Origin: Marine Group III euryarchaeote CG-Epi4
GTDB lineage: Archaea > Thermoplasmatota > Poseidoniia > MGIII > CG-Epi1
Length of the DNA stretch: 59,301 bases
Assembly (NCBI GenBank): GCA_001875365.1
Contig: MIYX01000018.1
Location: forward strand, 1-59,301
Reading direction: 5' to 3'
This document shows, piece by piece, positions 15,023 through 25,400 of this stretch; the first letter of the stretch is position 1, and each line of letters begins with the position of its first letter. Position numbers and translations under genes: made by a program. The notes beneath the pieces are model-generated. The model made no database searches and was not told the origin of the DNA. It saw only the letters and a program-made list of their open reading frames with translations.

Positions 15023-17892
15023 TAATTTCTTCTACGGATTAAAGCAACCATGCTAAATATTACCAAAATTGCAAGTAGTGAAGGTGCAGGCAAGAGTCCA
15101 TCATCCTCTTCATCATCATCTAAATTAGCTACATTGGAAGCTCCAAAAGTTTGCTCCTTTGAAGGGAAAATATTATCTGATTCTTCGACCTCTTTAATCA
15201 TGTCTGAGGGGTCTATTATTGCCACAAAGATGTAGCCTCCGTCTTTGACGGCCCAAGTGAATGAGATAGCTTTTGAATCTCCACGCATCAATCCCTCGAT
15301 GGTTTTTACTGTTAGAGTATCAATAGGAGGATTTCCATCTGCATAATCTGATGCTTTGTAAACATGCATAGCAATCTCAACGTCAAGCTCAGATTGTTCT
15401 CCTTGTGGATACCCTATTGTAACCCTAAGCTCGGCCGAGCCGTCGTTCTCTGTCACCTTAAAGGCTTCAACTGCTAAATTAGTGGTTAACTTAGTGATTG
15501 ACAACTGATTGACGTATGCAATATCATTTTCATCATTAACATTAATCGAACTGCTTACACTAACTGAAGCATTGTATTTGTCAGTCCTCTCTTTGCTAGG
15601 AAACCATGGAACCTCAACCGTTTGGCTACTGTAGCTTGAATTAAAATCAATAAAGGCATACTGACCACTTACTGAATAACCTGTACCTACCGGATAAAAT
15701 CCAGTAGAATTTTGATTTGCTAAACTAAGTACTTCACCCCATCCAAAAGTGCCGTCAACAGAAACATTGAAATGAAGTCTGTAAGTTGCACCTTGAGGGA
15801 TATTTGCAATACCAACCTCAAAAACCATTGGACACTCTTTACCTGCTAAACCATCTCCTAGGTCAACTGTCATGTTGGACACAAAAGCATCTACTGAACT
15901 TTCTGCATATACATTCTTAGCTCCCTCGTTGTTCAATTCTGGACCACCAGGACCTTCAGAAATCTCTTGATTTTCATCAACTTTCACTATAAAACGATAA
16001 GCTGCATTTTCGAAGAAAGTAAAGGGAATCGTAACATCGGTAGTTTCACCCATAGCCAATGCTTTATCTACGTTGATTGCAGCTAATTTAGAATTAAAGG
16101 GTGAAACTGTGTAGAATGAAACCTCCAGTTTCGTTCCCTCACTATCTGTCATATTTCTAACTCCTGAGTTAGTTATGGTTGCTGTAATTTCACTATTAAC
16201 TCCAACCATTGCATAACCTCCATCACTGACGGGAGATACGCTGATAGCTGCAATTTCTAAATCTGGAAGTTTCTCGTAAACTGTAACAGGTATATTTGAA
16301 AGCTGATTATTGTCTTCACTCCATTCAAGTATTTCATCATTTCTGTCAACATGCGCACTGATTCCATAAGTACCCACTTTTGTAGGAGTCCAAACATGTT
16401 CAAAAAATGTAGGCAAACCATCAAAACCAACAGTTTTAGGTTCATCAATTTCAAACCACTCAATTGGGTCATTAAAAGGATCTACGATTCTAAGATAAAC
16501 TTTAACATTACTTGCCAAGCTATCTCCTAAGTCTGCCTGAGATACTGCAATAAGTAATGTGTTTTCTTCATTATTGTATACTTTTTCATTTCCTTCATCA
16601 ATATTAGCTACAATTAAATCTGGCCTTTGCTCTCTCAATTCCAAGTAGTCGCTCTTAACTTTGTACCAATCGGCATCAGAGTTTGCATTATTAGTTTCAT
16701 TCAATTCATTAATTGAGTCATAACCATCAACAAACACTCTAACATTCCAGAAGCCTGCATCTTGAGGAGAAGTACTCCAATTCATTCTTAAGAAAAAATC
16801 ATCATTAAATTCGCCTCCATTAGCTGGTATTCCTGGCCTAATTTCACGACTTTCATTTACTTTAACCCAAGTTTGATCACTACAATCTTTGTTAGGGCAT
16901 TTCATAACTTCCAAAAACATCACCAAAGGATTGCTAGGTGTCCCTCTTGCTTCTCCTTGACCTATATTCTCAATGGAATAACTAAATGTTACTATTCTAC
17001 CTGCAACAGGTTCCTCAGGTAAACTAACTAAAGTATCTGGACCCCTATCTTTAACTTTGAGATCTGCCTGACTGCAATCCCCAACACACAAGTCTATTAT
17101 GTCAACATTATTGCTAGTATCTGAATCTTCTGTATTATTTCCATCTGAGTCTATCTTTACCTTAAGTTTGTATAATCCATCTTCAATATCTGGAAGTGTG
17201 TATTCCCAGTCAAGCCTAGCAGGCGGTATTCCTTCATCATCTGGATCTGGACTGATAAAATCAAATGTCGCTGGTGATGGATCTACAACATATTCTTCGT
17301 TGTTATCATCATCCCCAAACCATACCATTAAAGAAATTGGAGTTTGGGTACTAACATCACCTTGATTACCAAATTCAAAAGTTATAGTTACCGGCTCCTG
17401 AGCTGCAGCTTCATTAGATTCCATATCAAATGAGGCATAAAGATCGGCATCTCCAGTTTCAGGTTCAACTGTAATTATTACTTGATACTCTCCATAATTG
17501 TTACCATCGTTAACAATTGCCGCAGTAATACAAACATCACCTACCTGATCAAAAGTTATAGAAAGAGTGACTTGGCCATTTTGGTCGCTTTCCATGTTAA
17601 AATCATTTGTTTCATCAGCTACTGATGAAAATGAACAATCTCCATTCGAAGCTGGTGCATATAATACCACTTTACCTGTGTAATCACTGTCACCTACATT
17701 TCTCCAGTTGATTAAATAATCATACTCAATATTCTGGCGCGGCGGAGGCGTTCCATCCGGCGCGTACGCATCAGTTATCTGCAAATCATCTGAAGCATCT
17801 GCTTGAGACCCTGCTAGAAATACTACACTTGACAATAGCAACAAAGCTGCAACTGAAGTGACAAACACTTTACTCATTCGACTGTCTACCAT
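15022..17892 (-). CDS. Giant CARDB-repeat surface protein
   Basis: A 956-aa secreted protein. A signal peptide follows the second methionine (MSKVFVTSVAALLLL), so translation may start at 17892 or 17877. The body is a run of about six CARDB/NEW3-type beta-sandwich domains, recognisable by repeats such as EDSDTSNNVDI, ELNETNNANS, EWSEDNNQLS and VEESDNIFPS. It is acidic and Asn/Asp-rich, consistent with calcium or salt. The C-terminus is an acidic stretch, then LLPAPSLLAILVIFSMVALI and RRRN, a membrane anchor or sorting signal. Likely a surface-layer-associated adhesin. A TATA-like CCTTAATAAGG lies about 30 bases upstream. Confidence 0.85.
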   Translation of the reverse strand: MVDSRMSKVFVTSVAALLLLSSVVFLAGSQADASDDLQITDAYAPDGTPPPRQNIEYDYLINWRNVGDSDYTGKVVLYAPASNGDCSFSSVADETNDFNMESDQNGQVTLSITFDQVGDVCITAAIVNDGNNYGEYQVIITVEPETGDADLYASFDMESNEAAAQEPVTITFEFGNQGDVSTQTPISLMVWFGDDDNNEEYVVDPSPATFDFISPDPDDEGIPPARLDWEYTLPDIEDGLYKLKVKIDSDGNNTEDSDTSNNVDIIDLCVGDCSQADLKVKDRGPDTLVSLPEEPVAGRIVTFSYSIENIGQGEARGTPSNPLVMFLEVMKCPNKDCSDQTWVKVNESREIRPGIPANGGEFNDDFFLRMNWSTSPQDAGFWNVRVFVDGYDSINELNETNNANSDADWYKVKSDYLELREQRPDLIVANIDEGNEKVYNNEENTLLIAVSQADLGDSLASNVKVYLRIVDPFNDPIEWFEIDEPKTVGFDGLPTFFEHVWTPTKVGTYGISAHVDRNDEILEWSEDNNQLSNIPVTVYEKLPDLEIAAISVSPVSDGGYAMVGVNSEITATITNSGVRNMTDSEGTKLEVSFYTVSPFNSKLAAINVDKALAMGETTDVTIPFTFFENAAYRFIVKVDENQEISEGPGGPELNNEGAKNVYAESSVDAFVSNMTVDLGDGLAGKECPMVFEVGIANIPQGATYRLHFNVSVDGTFGWGEVLSLANQNSTGFYPVGTGYSVSGQYAFIDFNSSYSSQTVEVPWFPSKERTDKYNASVSVSSSINVNDENDIAYVNQLSITKLTTNLAVEAFKVTENDGSAELRVTIGYPQGEQSELDVEIAMHVYKASDYADGNPPIDTLTVKTIEGLMRGDSKAISFTWAVKDGGYIFVAIIDPSDMIKEVEESDNIFPSKEQTFGASNVANLDDDEEDDGLLPAPSLLAILVIFSMVALIRRRN

Positions 17893-17920
17893 AAAATCGC
17901 CTATACACCAACCTTACACC

Positions 17921-17960
17921 CCTTAATAAGGAGTGTGTTATATTGCAAGTAAGATAATAT
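17921..17960. promoter_or_regulatory. Divergent promoter region between the CARDB and SMUG1 genes
   Basis: The 93-base gap holds the palindrome CCTTAATAAGG (17921-17931), about 30 bases before the minus-strand ATG at 17892. It also holds TAATAT (about 17955-17960), about 26-31 bases before the plus-strand ATG at 17986. Both spacings suit leaderless archaeal transcripts. Confidence 0.45.
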
Positions 17961-17985
17961 CCATAATAGACGAAAGCTAGGAAGT

Positions 17986-18735
17986 ATGAAACTAAAAATC
18001 AAGAAGCTCATCGAAATCACCAAGAAACTAAGCAAGGATTGTGAAATTGCTAAAAAAGGAATTATTAGAGACAACCAAAATATTGATTTCGCATACAATC
18101 CATTAAAATATGCCTGGAAATCGCATAAAATGTATTTGGAAAAGTATGGTAATTTAGGTGCTGATACCATTATCATGGGAATGAATCCAGGACACGGAAT
18201 GGGAAATACCGGGATTCCTTTTGGATGTCCTGAAAAAGTCAAAGATTATTTAAAAATAAAGAATTTGAAGATTAGAGAGCCAAAAAATAGTCACCCAAAA
18301 AGAATAATTACTGGATTAGAATGCAATAAACCTGAAATTTCAGGCAGAAGAATATGGAGTTTAATTGAAGAAATATTTGGTTCACCTGAAGAAGCATTCA
18401 AACAAATATTTGTTCTAAACCATTTCCCTCTATGGCTGTTCAACAAATCTGGACAAAACATAACTCCAGATAAATTAAAATCTTCTTCGGCTAAAGAGAT
18501 CTTTGACATATGCAATGGATATTTGCTTGAAGTCAGCAATATACTAAAAGTAAAGAGAGTAATCGCCGTTGGAAAATACGCATCTAGAATGGCTAAAAAA
18601 GCAATTGAAGACTCTAATCATAAATCTTTTGTAATAGATGAAATACCGCATCCAAGTCCTGCGAATCCTTTGGCCAATAAGCAAAAGGGTGCTATATGGA
18701 GAAAAATAGCTCGGGAAATTATTACTAATAAATAA
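17986..18735 (+). CDS. SMUG1-like (family 3) uracil-DNA glycosylase
   Basis: Likely excises uracil and related damaged pyrimidines from DNA. The 249-aa protein has the SMUG1 motif 1, MGMNPGHGMGNTGIPFG (64-80), one residue shorter than the animal NPGPFGMAQTGVPFG. Next come HPKRIITGLECN, EISGRRIW and VLNHFPLWLFN, and then the catalytic-loop motif HPSPANPLANK (from H222). These blocks in this order are specific to SMUG1 rather than to UDG families 4 or 5, which carry an iron-sulphur cluster; no cysteine cluster is present here. SMUG1 is best known from animals and scattered bacteria, so its presence in an archaeon is notable. Single-gene unit with its own promoter. Confidence 0.88.
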   Translation: MKLKIKKLIEITKKLSKDCEIAKKGIIRDNQNIDFAYNPLKYAWKSHKMYLEKYGNLGADTIIMGMNPGHGMGNTGIPFGCPEKVKDYLKIKNLKIREPKNSHPKRIITGLECNKPEISGRRIWSLIEEIFGSPEEAFKQIFVLNHFPLWLFNKSGQNITPDKLKSSSAKEIFDICNGYLLEVSNILKVKRVIAVGKYASRMAKKAIEDSNHKSFVIDEIPHPSPANPLANKQKGAIWRKIAREIITNK

Positions 18736-18788
18736 ATGCCACAAAAACCACAGATTAACTTTTATCTAAGGGCCTAGGTTGCAAATTA

Positions 18789-19367
18789 ATGGAACAACAT
18801 TCTAAAAGATTATTTGCAACCGCAATATCAGTTTTTATTATAGGATTTGTTGGTAGAATTGTACTTCACGATTACCCCAATTTTGAGACTGTTATGGTGG
18901 CTAGTTTCTTATCTGCACTGGTTTTACCAAGAAACTGGACGTTTGTAATCACAATTTCTATGATTGTTTCTAGTGACATCTATCTTGGATATTTTGGAGG
19001 ATCTAAAATAATCTTGTTTACATATTCTGGATTTTTATTTGTTTCGCTTTTAACTTCTAAGTTTAAAAATAACATCAAAGGAGGGCTTAAGCCAGGTACA
19101 GTCTACAAATTTGGAGGGGCTGGAATCTTAGTCACTTTAATGTATGACATATGGACAAATTTTGGAGTGTTTTTATTAACATACAATTATACTTTAGATA
19201 ATTTAATTCTGGTATATGTTTTAGGCTTGCCTTTTATGCTTTACCACCTAATTTCCAGTTTGGTTACATTTACTTTAATTGGATTTCCATTTTACGCGCT
19301 CTTTTCACAAAGTATGAATAACAAGCTAAACATAGAAGACGAAGTTATTAATTATGAGCAAAACTAA
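18789..19367 (+). CDS. Six-helix membrane protein, ECF transporter S-component-like
   Basis: A 192-aa, very hydrophobic protein with about six membrane helices and short loops. Size and layout match substrate-binding (S) components of ECF vitamin transporters and the related DUF6580 group; the segment VTLMYDIWTNFGVFLL in helix 5 is reminiscent of these. No ATPase or T component lies nearby, so it would have to share them from elsewhere. Its stop overlaps the next gene by 14 bases. That gene encodes a DUF4430 protein, the domain also found in cobalamin-binding transcobalamin. The pair suggests vitamin B12 or corrinoid uptake; this is inference. Confidence 0.6.
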   Translation: MEQHSKRLFATAISVFIIGFVGRIVLHDYPNFETVMVASFLSALVLPRNWTFVITISMIVSSDIYLGYFGGSKIILFTYSGFLFVSLLTSKFKNNIKGGLKPGTVYKFGGAGILVTLMYDIWTNFGVFLLTYNYTLDNLILVYVLGLPFMLYHLISSLVTFTLIGFPFYALFSQSMNNKLNIEDEVINYEQN

Positions 19368-19788
19368 GATATTTATTGCAGTTGCACTAATAAACATCGC
19401 AGTTATAGCTGGGATTCTAAATGAATTAGGACTTGATAATGAAGAAGTTGATACATCTACAATAGTAACTGCAAAATTAACTATAACTTATTCAAACGCA
19501 GGGGAAAACGATACACTAGTATTTGAAGAAATAACAACTACTGAGTCTACTGTATTTGGACTATTAAGAGCTGGAAGCAGTCAAGGAAACTATGAAGTTA
19601 CGACTACTAACGCAGGTCAAGGTATTACTGTGACTGACATTATTATAAGCAACTGTGAAAATTGTCAGGAAGAAGAGGGATACGGTTGGCAATATACCTT
19701 AAATGGATTTTACAGTGACATCGCTGCAAATAGAAATATCATCACGAATGGTGATGTCGTAGAATGGATATATACTAACGAAATATAA
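19354..19788 (+). CDS. Membrane-anchored DUF4430 (transcobalamin-like) protein
   Basis: A 144-aa protein with an N-terminal signal anchor (IFIAVALINIAVIAGIL) and an extracellular DUF4430 domain. The hallmark block GYGWQYTLNG is followed by NGDVVEWIY near the C-terminus, as in the C-terminal domain of transcobalamin and intrinsic factor. A CENC motif precedes it. In bacteria and archaea such domains are often found next to corrinoid or other small-molecule transporters. It overlaps the upstream S-component-like gene by 14 bases, so the two are probably made together as binding protein and permease. Confidence 0.75.
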   Translation: MSKTKIFIAVALINIAVIAGILNELGLDNEEVDTSTIVTAKLTITYSNAGENDTLVFEEITTTESTVFGLLRAGSSQGNYEVTTTNAGQGITVTDIIISNCENCQEEEGYGWQYTLNGFYSDIAANRNIITNGDVVEWIYTNEI

Positions 19789-19797
19789 CTCAAAGAG

Positions 19798-19807
19798 CTT
19801 TTATACT
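19798..19807 (+). promoter_or_regulatory. Probable TATA box of the clostripain-like gene
   Basis: CTTTTATACT lies 20-29 bases before the ATG at 19827, just after the DUF4430 stop. The spacing predicts a leaderless or near-leaderless mRNA. Confidence 0.5.
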
Positions 19808-19826
19808 CTTACAATAAAGGCCACTT

Positions 19827-22394
19827 ATGAGTAAGAAAATAAGTATGGCTGTGGCTTTTTTCTTACTATCCACCGTTTTTGGATACACTAATTATGATGC
19901 TACTGCAGAAGATGAAATTCCTGAATGGGGATTTTACGTATATATGGCTGGCGATAACACCTTGTACAACGAACTAACCGATGATTTAAATGAAATGAAA
20001 ATGGTTGGTTCAAACGATAACTTGGAGATTGTTGCATTAACCGATAAAATGAGTGACAATGATTCTCACATGTACCACGTACTAAAGCATAACCTAGTGG
20101 AGTATAATCTAAGTGAAGTTAATAGCACTTGGCAAAATGAATTAGACATGGGAGAAGGAGATACGCTAAGAGATTTTTTGATATGGGCATCCAATGAATT
20201 TCCAGCAAAAAGAAAAATCTTAATAATCTGGAATCACGGGAGCGGATGGGAAAAGGTAGCTGAAGATGGAAATAGTTTTTTGACTGTACCGGAAATAAAT
20301 AATTCAATAAGCGAATACCGAGAAACTACTAATGAAGATCCATTCACTCTAATCGGATTTGATGCTTGCTTAATGGGTATGTTTGAGATCATGTATGAAT
20401 TAAAAGAACACGCTGAGATGATACACGGTTCTGAAGCTTACGAACCTTTAGAAGGTTGGACATACAATAATTTACTGTACAAATTAAAAAAGAATCTAAT
20501 TAGCGAAGATTTAGCATATAACGTCGTGAATGATTACGTTGAGTCGTACCGAAACGGTTCCGTTTACACTAGCTATTCTGTAACTGCTTCTGTAGTCTCT
20601 AGTAATAATCTAGAATATTTATGGAATGAACTAGATAACTTTAGCTCTGAGGTTAATAGCGTCTTACCTTTGTTTAAAGAAGAACTTGTAGATGCTAGAA
20701 GTAACACTCAACGATTTGATCAGAATCCAAACTACCGTGATCTATATGACTTAACTGAAAAAATTGAGAAAGAAATCCCTGTACTATCTGTAAAAGAAGC
20801 TTCAAAGAGCCTAAGAAAAGCTATAAACAAAACTGTAATGTTTGAAGATCACTGGAAAAAACCTGAAAAACTAAATGTAGAAAGGGCGAATGGAATGACT
20901 ATTTACTTTCCAACAGAGGGTGTAAAAAGCGGATACGATGAACTTCAAATTGTGGAAAATGAATGGTTCAATTTTATAACAAATTATGAAAATCTAATTC
21001 AACCAAATTCTAATTTTGAAAATGTGAATTCTACGAGTATAGATACTGGAACTGGACATAATGACAGCGTACAAGTTAATGCAACTTTTGAAGGAAATCC
21101 AGCAGTATTAATCTTAAAAGTCATAGATTCACAAGGTGAAATAATCGAAACAATTGAAGAAAATCTAGAGAATGGGAACTTTAATAATTTAATTTTTCAA
21201 CCAAAAAAATCGGGCAACTATTCAATTGAATTAACACTCTATGGAGATGAGGGATATTTACAAGATTATTACTATAAAGAGAACTTATTTGTAGATCTAA
21301 ACTTGCCGGATTTAAATTTAGACATACCTAGGCTATTTAGTGAAACTTCAGAGAATACATTTTCAAATGTAAAAGGCGTTAATGTTAATGATAATTTCTT
21401 TATTCAAGGTCAGATAAGTAATTTAGGAACTGTAACTGCCAATAATATTAATCTCAAAATAGAATATGATGATAAAGAAAAAATCATAACCTACGCCACT
21501 TTAACTCCAAACGAAAAAATTAATTGGACTTTGATGGATTTTGAAAACTCTAGCGAAGATTTATCGGAGTTTAGAACTATCAATGTCAGCGTAACTTCTT
21601 CAGATTACTATGAAATAGATCCTGATAATAATATAACCTCTTTTTCTTTTTATATTTACGATAATAGTCCACACCACTATGATTCTATTGTAAAGAATCT
21701 AAACATAATTGAATTGGAAAGTAATGAAGAGGGGTACTATTTTCCGTGGCTAGAAACTGAAATAACCATTTTTGACTTATCAGAACAATCGTGGGACCTA
21801 GTAAGTTTTAACTTTAGTTTACCTGAATCTTGGGAGATTAATAATACAAATATTTTGCATGTAGAGACTGAAAGTAAGGCATTGATTAAACTGAAACCTC
21901 CAATTGATGCGAAGAAAGGAGAGACAAAAATACCTTTTGAAATCCTAAACGGAAATGGTATTATTGGAGGATATGGTAACGTAAGTGTCACTATACCTCA
22001 GTACTATGGAGTCAGTATAGCTGCTCAGCAAATGGATTCAAGCGTTAAAATATTGGTTACAAATAACGGAAACGGAAAAGATACTTTTAAACTTACAAAA
22101 GAACTAGATGAGGGATTAACTCTGTATCTGACTGAAACATATTTTGAGCTTGAAGCCTATGAGACTAAAGAAATAACCACTCAAGGTCTTGAAACCAAAG
22201 CTAACTCAAAATATGAGGCTTACTTTGTAGTAGAAAGTATAGGTAACAGCAATGTTTCAGCTAATATCATTTTAGAAATAGAGGGGGCTTCTAATTCTGA
22301 ATCAGCTGACTTTTCCAATCTAAACCTTATCACACTTGTAGCAATTGGAGCCTTTGTATTTTCAGCTTTCTTGATACGCAGGAGAATATTTTAA
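19827..22394 (+). CDS. Clostripain-like (C11) membrane-anchored cysteine peptidase
   Basis: An 855-aa secreted peptidase. A signal peptide (about 1-28) leads into the C11 domain: WGFYVYMAGDNTL (34-46), catalytic His in IIWNHGSGW (H137) and catalytic Cys in GFDACLMGM (C181). C11 enzymes cleave after basic residues. The second half is several beta-sandwich domains of CARDB/NEW3 type (for example ISNLGTVTANNINL and VTNNGNGKDTFKL). The C-terminus is one membrane helix and RRRIF, so the catalytic domain faces outward. Followed 41 bases later by a subtilisin-like peptidase with a similar body plan. Likely feeds on extracellular protein. Confidence 0.9.
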   Translation: MSKKISMAVAFFLLSTVFGYTNYDATAEDEIPEWGFYVYMAGDNTLYNELTDDLNEMKMVGSNDNLEIVALTDKMSDNDSHMYHVLKHNLVEYNLSEVNSTWQNELDMGEGDTLRDFLIWASNEFPAKRKILIIWNHGSGWEKVAEDGNSFLTVPEINNSISEYRETTNEDPFTLIGFDACLMGMFEIMYELKEHAEMIHGSEAYEPLEGWTYNNLLYKLKKNLISEDLAYNVVNDYVESYRNGSVYTSYSVTASVVSSNNLEYLWNELDNFSSEVNSVLPLFKEELVDARSNTQRFDQNPNYRDLYDLTEKIEKEIPVLSVKEASKSLRKAINKTVMFEDHWKKPEKLNVERANGMTIYFPTEGVKSGYDELQIVENEWFNFITNYENLIQPNSNFENVNSTSIDTGTGHNDSVQVNATFEGNPAVLILKVIDSQGEIIETIEENLENGNFNNLIFQPKKSGNYSIELTLYGDEGYLQDYYYKENLFVDLNLPDLNLDIPRLFSETSENTFSNVKGVNVNDNFFIQGQISNLGTVTANNINLKIEYDDKEKIITYATLTPNEKINWTLMDFENSSEDLSEFRTINVSVTSSDYYEIDPDNNITSFSFYIYDNSPHHYDSIVKNLNIIELESNEEGYYFPWLETEITIFDLSEQSWDLVSFNFSLPESWEINNTNILHVETESKALIKLKPPIDAKKGETKIPFEILNGNGIIGGYGNVSVTIPQYYGVSIAAQQMDSSVKILVTNNGNGKDTFKLTKELDEGLTLYLTETYFELEAYETKEITTQGLETKANSKYEAYFVVESIGNSNVSANIILEIEGASNSESADFSNLNLITLVAIGAFVFSAFLIRRRIF

Positions 22395-22435
22395 ACAATG
22401 CAACATTTTTTAGACCTATACATGGGTAGTAGTTT

Positions 22436-25400
22436 ATGAAAGCCAAAGGCATCGTTCTACTACTGATTTTGAATCTTGTTTTGCCAATGGGCTCTGCTGT
22501 TGAAGATAATCTGACTTATCAAGTCACTTTTTTTGACCAAAATGCAGATGGAATTGATGATCGAATGGACCCTCTGATAATTAACGGAGAGAATGTAGCC
22601 GTTATCCTAATGTTTTCAGCTAAAACTACTGATAAACATGTTAAAGAAATAGAAGAATTAGGACTAGAGGTAACACACATTTACAAATATATTGATGCAA
22701 TAAGAATTGATCATGTTCCTTCAGAAAAAATTCAAGACTTGACTTTGATTTCTGATTTAAAATTAGTTGAATGGCAAGTTCCAGTATACCCTATGTTAGA
22801 TACTGCCGTCAAAGCTGTTAAAGTAAGAGATTCTGATGAGTATTCTCCAGTAGTCTGGGACAAAGGATTGTATGGTGAAGGAATCAATGTTGCAGTTTTA
22901 GACACGGGAGTTGATAACGAACACGAGACTTTTGGAGTTTATGGAGATCAAGGCGTAAGACGATTCATAGCTGGAATGAATTGTGATGGAGGCTGCCCTA
23001 CAGATGAAAATGGAAATTACCAGTTTACGACTGTAGAAGACAGTAGCGAAGATCCTGATGACTTTGATGGACACGGAACACATGTTGCGTCAACTGTACT
23101 TGGAATGGGCGGAGACGACGACGAAAATGGAGATGGAGAAGTAGACTACCTTGGCGTCGCACCGGGCGCTCGTCTTATCGACATGAAGGTTATGGCAGAC
23201 TGGGGTTCGGGATCTGCTGCAGATATTAATGAAGCAATAGAAGCTTGTATTGATAATGTAAATACAGATTGGGAGAATGATGGTGCACAAAATAACGGAA
23301 TACACATCATGTCAATGTCTTTAGGTACTACAAGTGACAGCGATGGAACGGATTCACAATCACAGTTAGTAAATCAAGCAAATAAAGCAGGTATTGCCGT
23401 GATAATTGCCATGGGAAACGATGGCGATGAAGAGGTGCCTTCACCAGCGGCTGCAGACTGGAGTATCGCAGTTGGTTCAATGGACAACATTGAAAATGTC
23501 AATAGAAACGATGATGACTTAGCCAGCTACAGCAACTACGGGCCAAGGCAAAGTGACGGCGATAATGATAGATGGGACGAACTAAAACCATCTGTTGTAG
23601 CTCCAGGGAGCAATATTAGAGCTGCCCAAGGGCATTCAAATCTATTTGGAGATAGTAATGCACAGGGTTGGTCAACAAAAAGTGGAACCAGTATGGCTAC
23701 ACCCATTGTGGCCGGACTAGCTGCTTTACTACTGGAAGCTGATGGTTCGCTAAAACCAACTTCAACTACAAATGGAGTGAGAGATCGACTTCAAGATTTT
23801 TCAGAAGCTTGGGACACTGACAATTACGATGGAAGCCCATCTGAACCTGAAGAGGATGATAAATACAACTACTATTTTGGATATGGATATATTGATGGAT
23901 ATGAAATAGTGGATATCAATCAACCAGATGCAGTAGTTACTGAAATAACATCAACTCCCGATACTCCATTAGAAGGAGATACTGTAACTATAACTGTAGA
24001 TATTGAAAACCAAGGTAACGTAGACATAGACAGTGCCTCGATAAGATTAACTATAGAAGGAGGAGAAACTCTAGATGATGATACTCTAAACTCAATATCT
24101 ACGGACTCAACTACAACATGGACCTATGAGTGGGTGCCTGATGAAGGTGACTATAACCTAGAAGTAGAAGTCTATGATGTTTCACCATCTGAAAGTGATA
24201 CTAGCACTAATAAACTTGAGAAAACCATTAATGTCGGAGCTGCGCCTGCTGAAGGGGTAGATCTTAGTGTAACTGAAGTTTGGACTGATAATGAAGACCC
24301 TGTTGATAACGAATACATCAACATTTATGCGAAAATAAAGAATCAAGGAACTGAAGCTTCTGAAAGTTTTGAATTAAGATGGTCTCATAACGCCACTGGC
24401 AGATTCTCAACAGTACAAGGTGGAATAATAGAGGTTGATGATGAAACTACTATTGAAACACAATGGATCGCCGAAGAAGGTCCAAATACACTAGTGGCTA
24501 GATTAGTTGTAATAGAACCTGAAGATCAAAATGGTAATAATGACGAACTTTATTTTGAAGTGGATGTTGGACCTGCACCCGATGAACCTGATTTCTCCCC
24601 TGCAAATATTGAGTTTGTAGGAGATTTCGAAGATGGAAATGAGATTACAATAAACTTTGATATTTTGAATTTAGGTAAAACAAGTGGAAGTGTTGATTAC
24701 GAACTAAAAGTAGATGGAACTACGCTAGAAAACGGAAGAGAACAAATTTCTTCTAAATCATCAAAAACTATCTCATACATATGGACTGCTGAAGAGGGAA
24801 CAAACACTGTGAGTGTTGAATTAGACAACTCAGACCCTGCAGAAACAACTGAAGAAAATAACATAGTTACAAAACAACTTGAAATTCAAGAACCAACTGA
24901 AGATTTTGAATTAAAAAGTATATCGTGGAACGATCCTTTATTTGTCGGTGAAGAAACGATTGTTACTGTAACTGTGGCAAATAATGGTGGGAAAAATGGA
25001 AATGCTTTAATTTCAACTTTTGCAGTCGAAGATTTACTTTATCAAGAGAGTGTTGAAGTAATATCTAAGCAAGAAAGTACAATTTCCTTTACATGGACGC
25101 CTTATCAATCTGGGAGTATACAAATTACTTCTGAAATAGAAGAATATGATGAATCATTTAGTAAATATGCATTCGTCCAGGAAGCTGAAGAGGAAAATAT
25201 AAATCCAGTTGCAGCTATAACTGCAACAATCAATGGAATACCTGTAAATGGACAATTTCTTAACCTAGAACAAGGCGATATTGCCTCATTCAGCAGTTTA
25301 TCTTCTTATGATAATGACGGAAATATTGTTAGTTTTGCATGGACTCTTAATAATGGAATAAACTCTGAGGTATATAATCAAGAAAACCTTAATTATAAAT

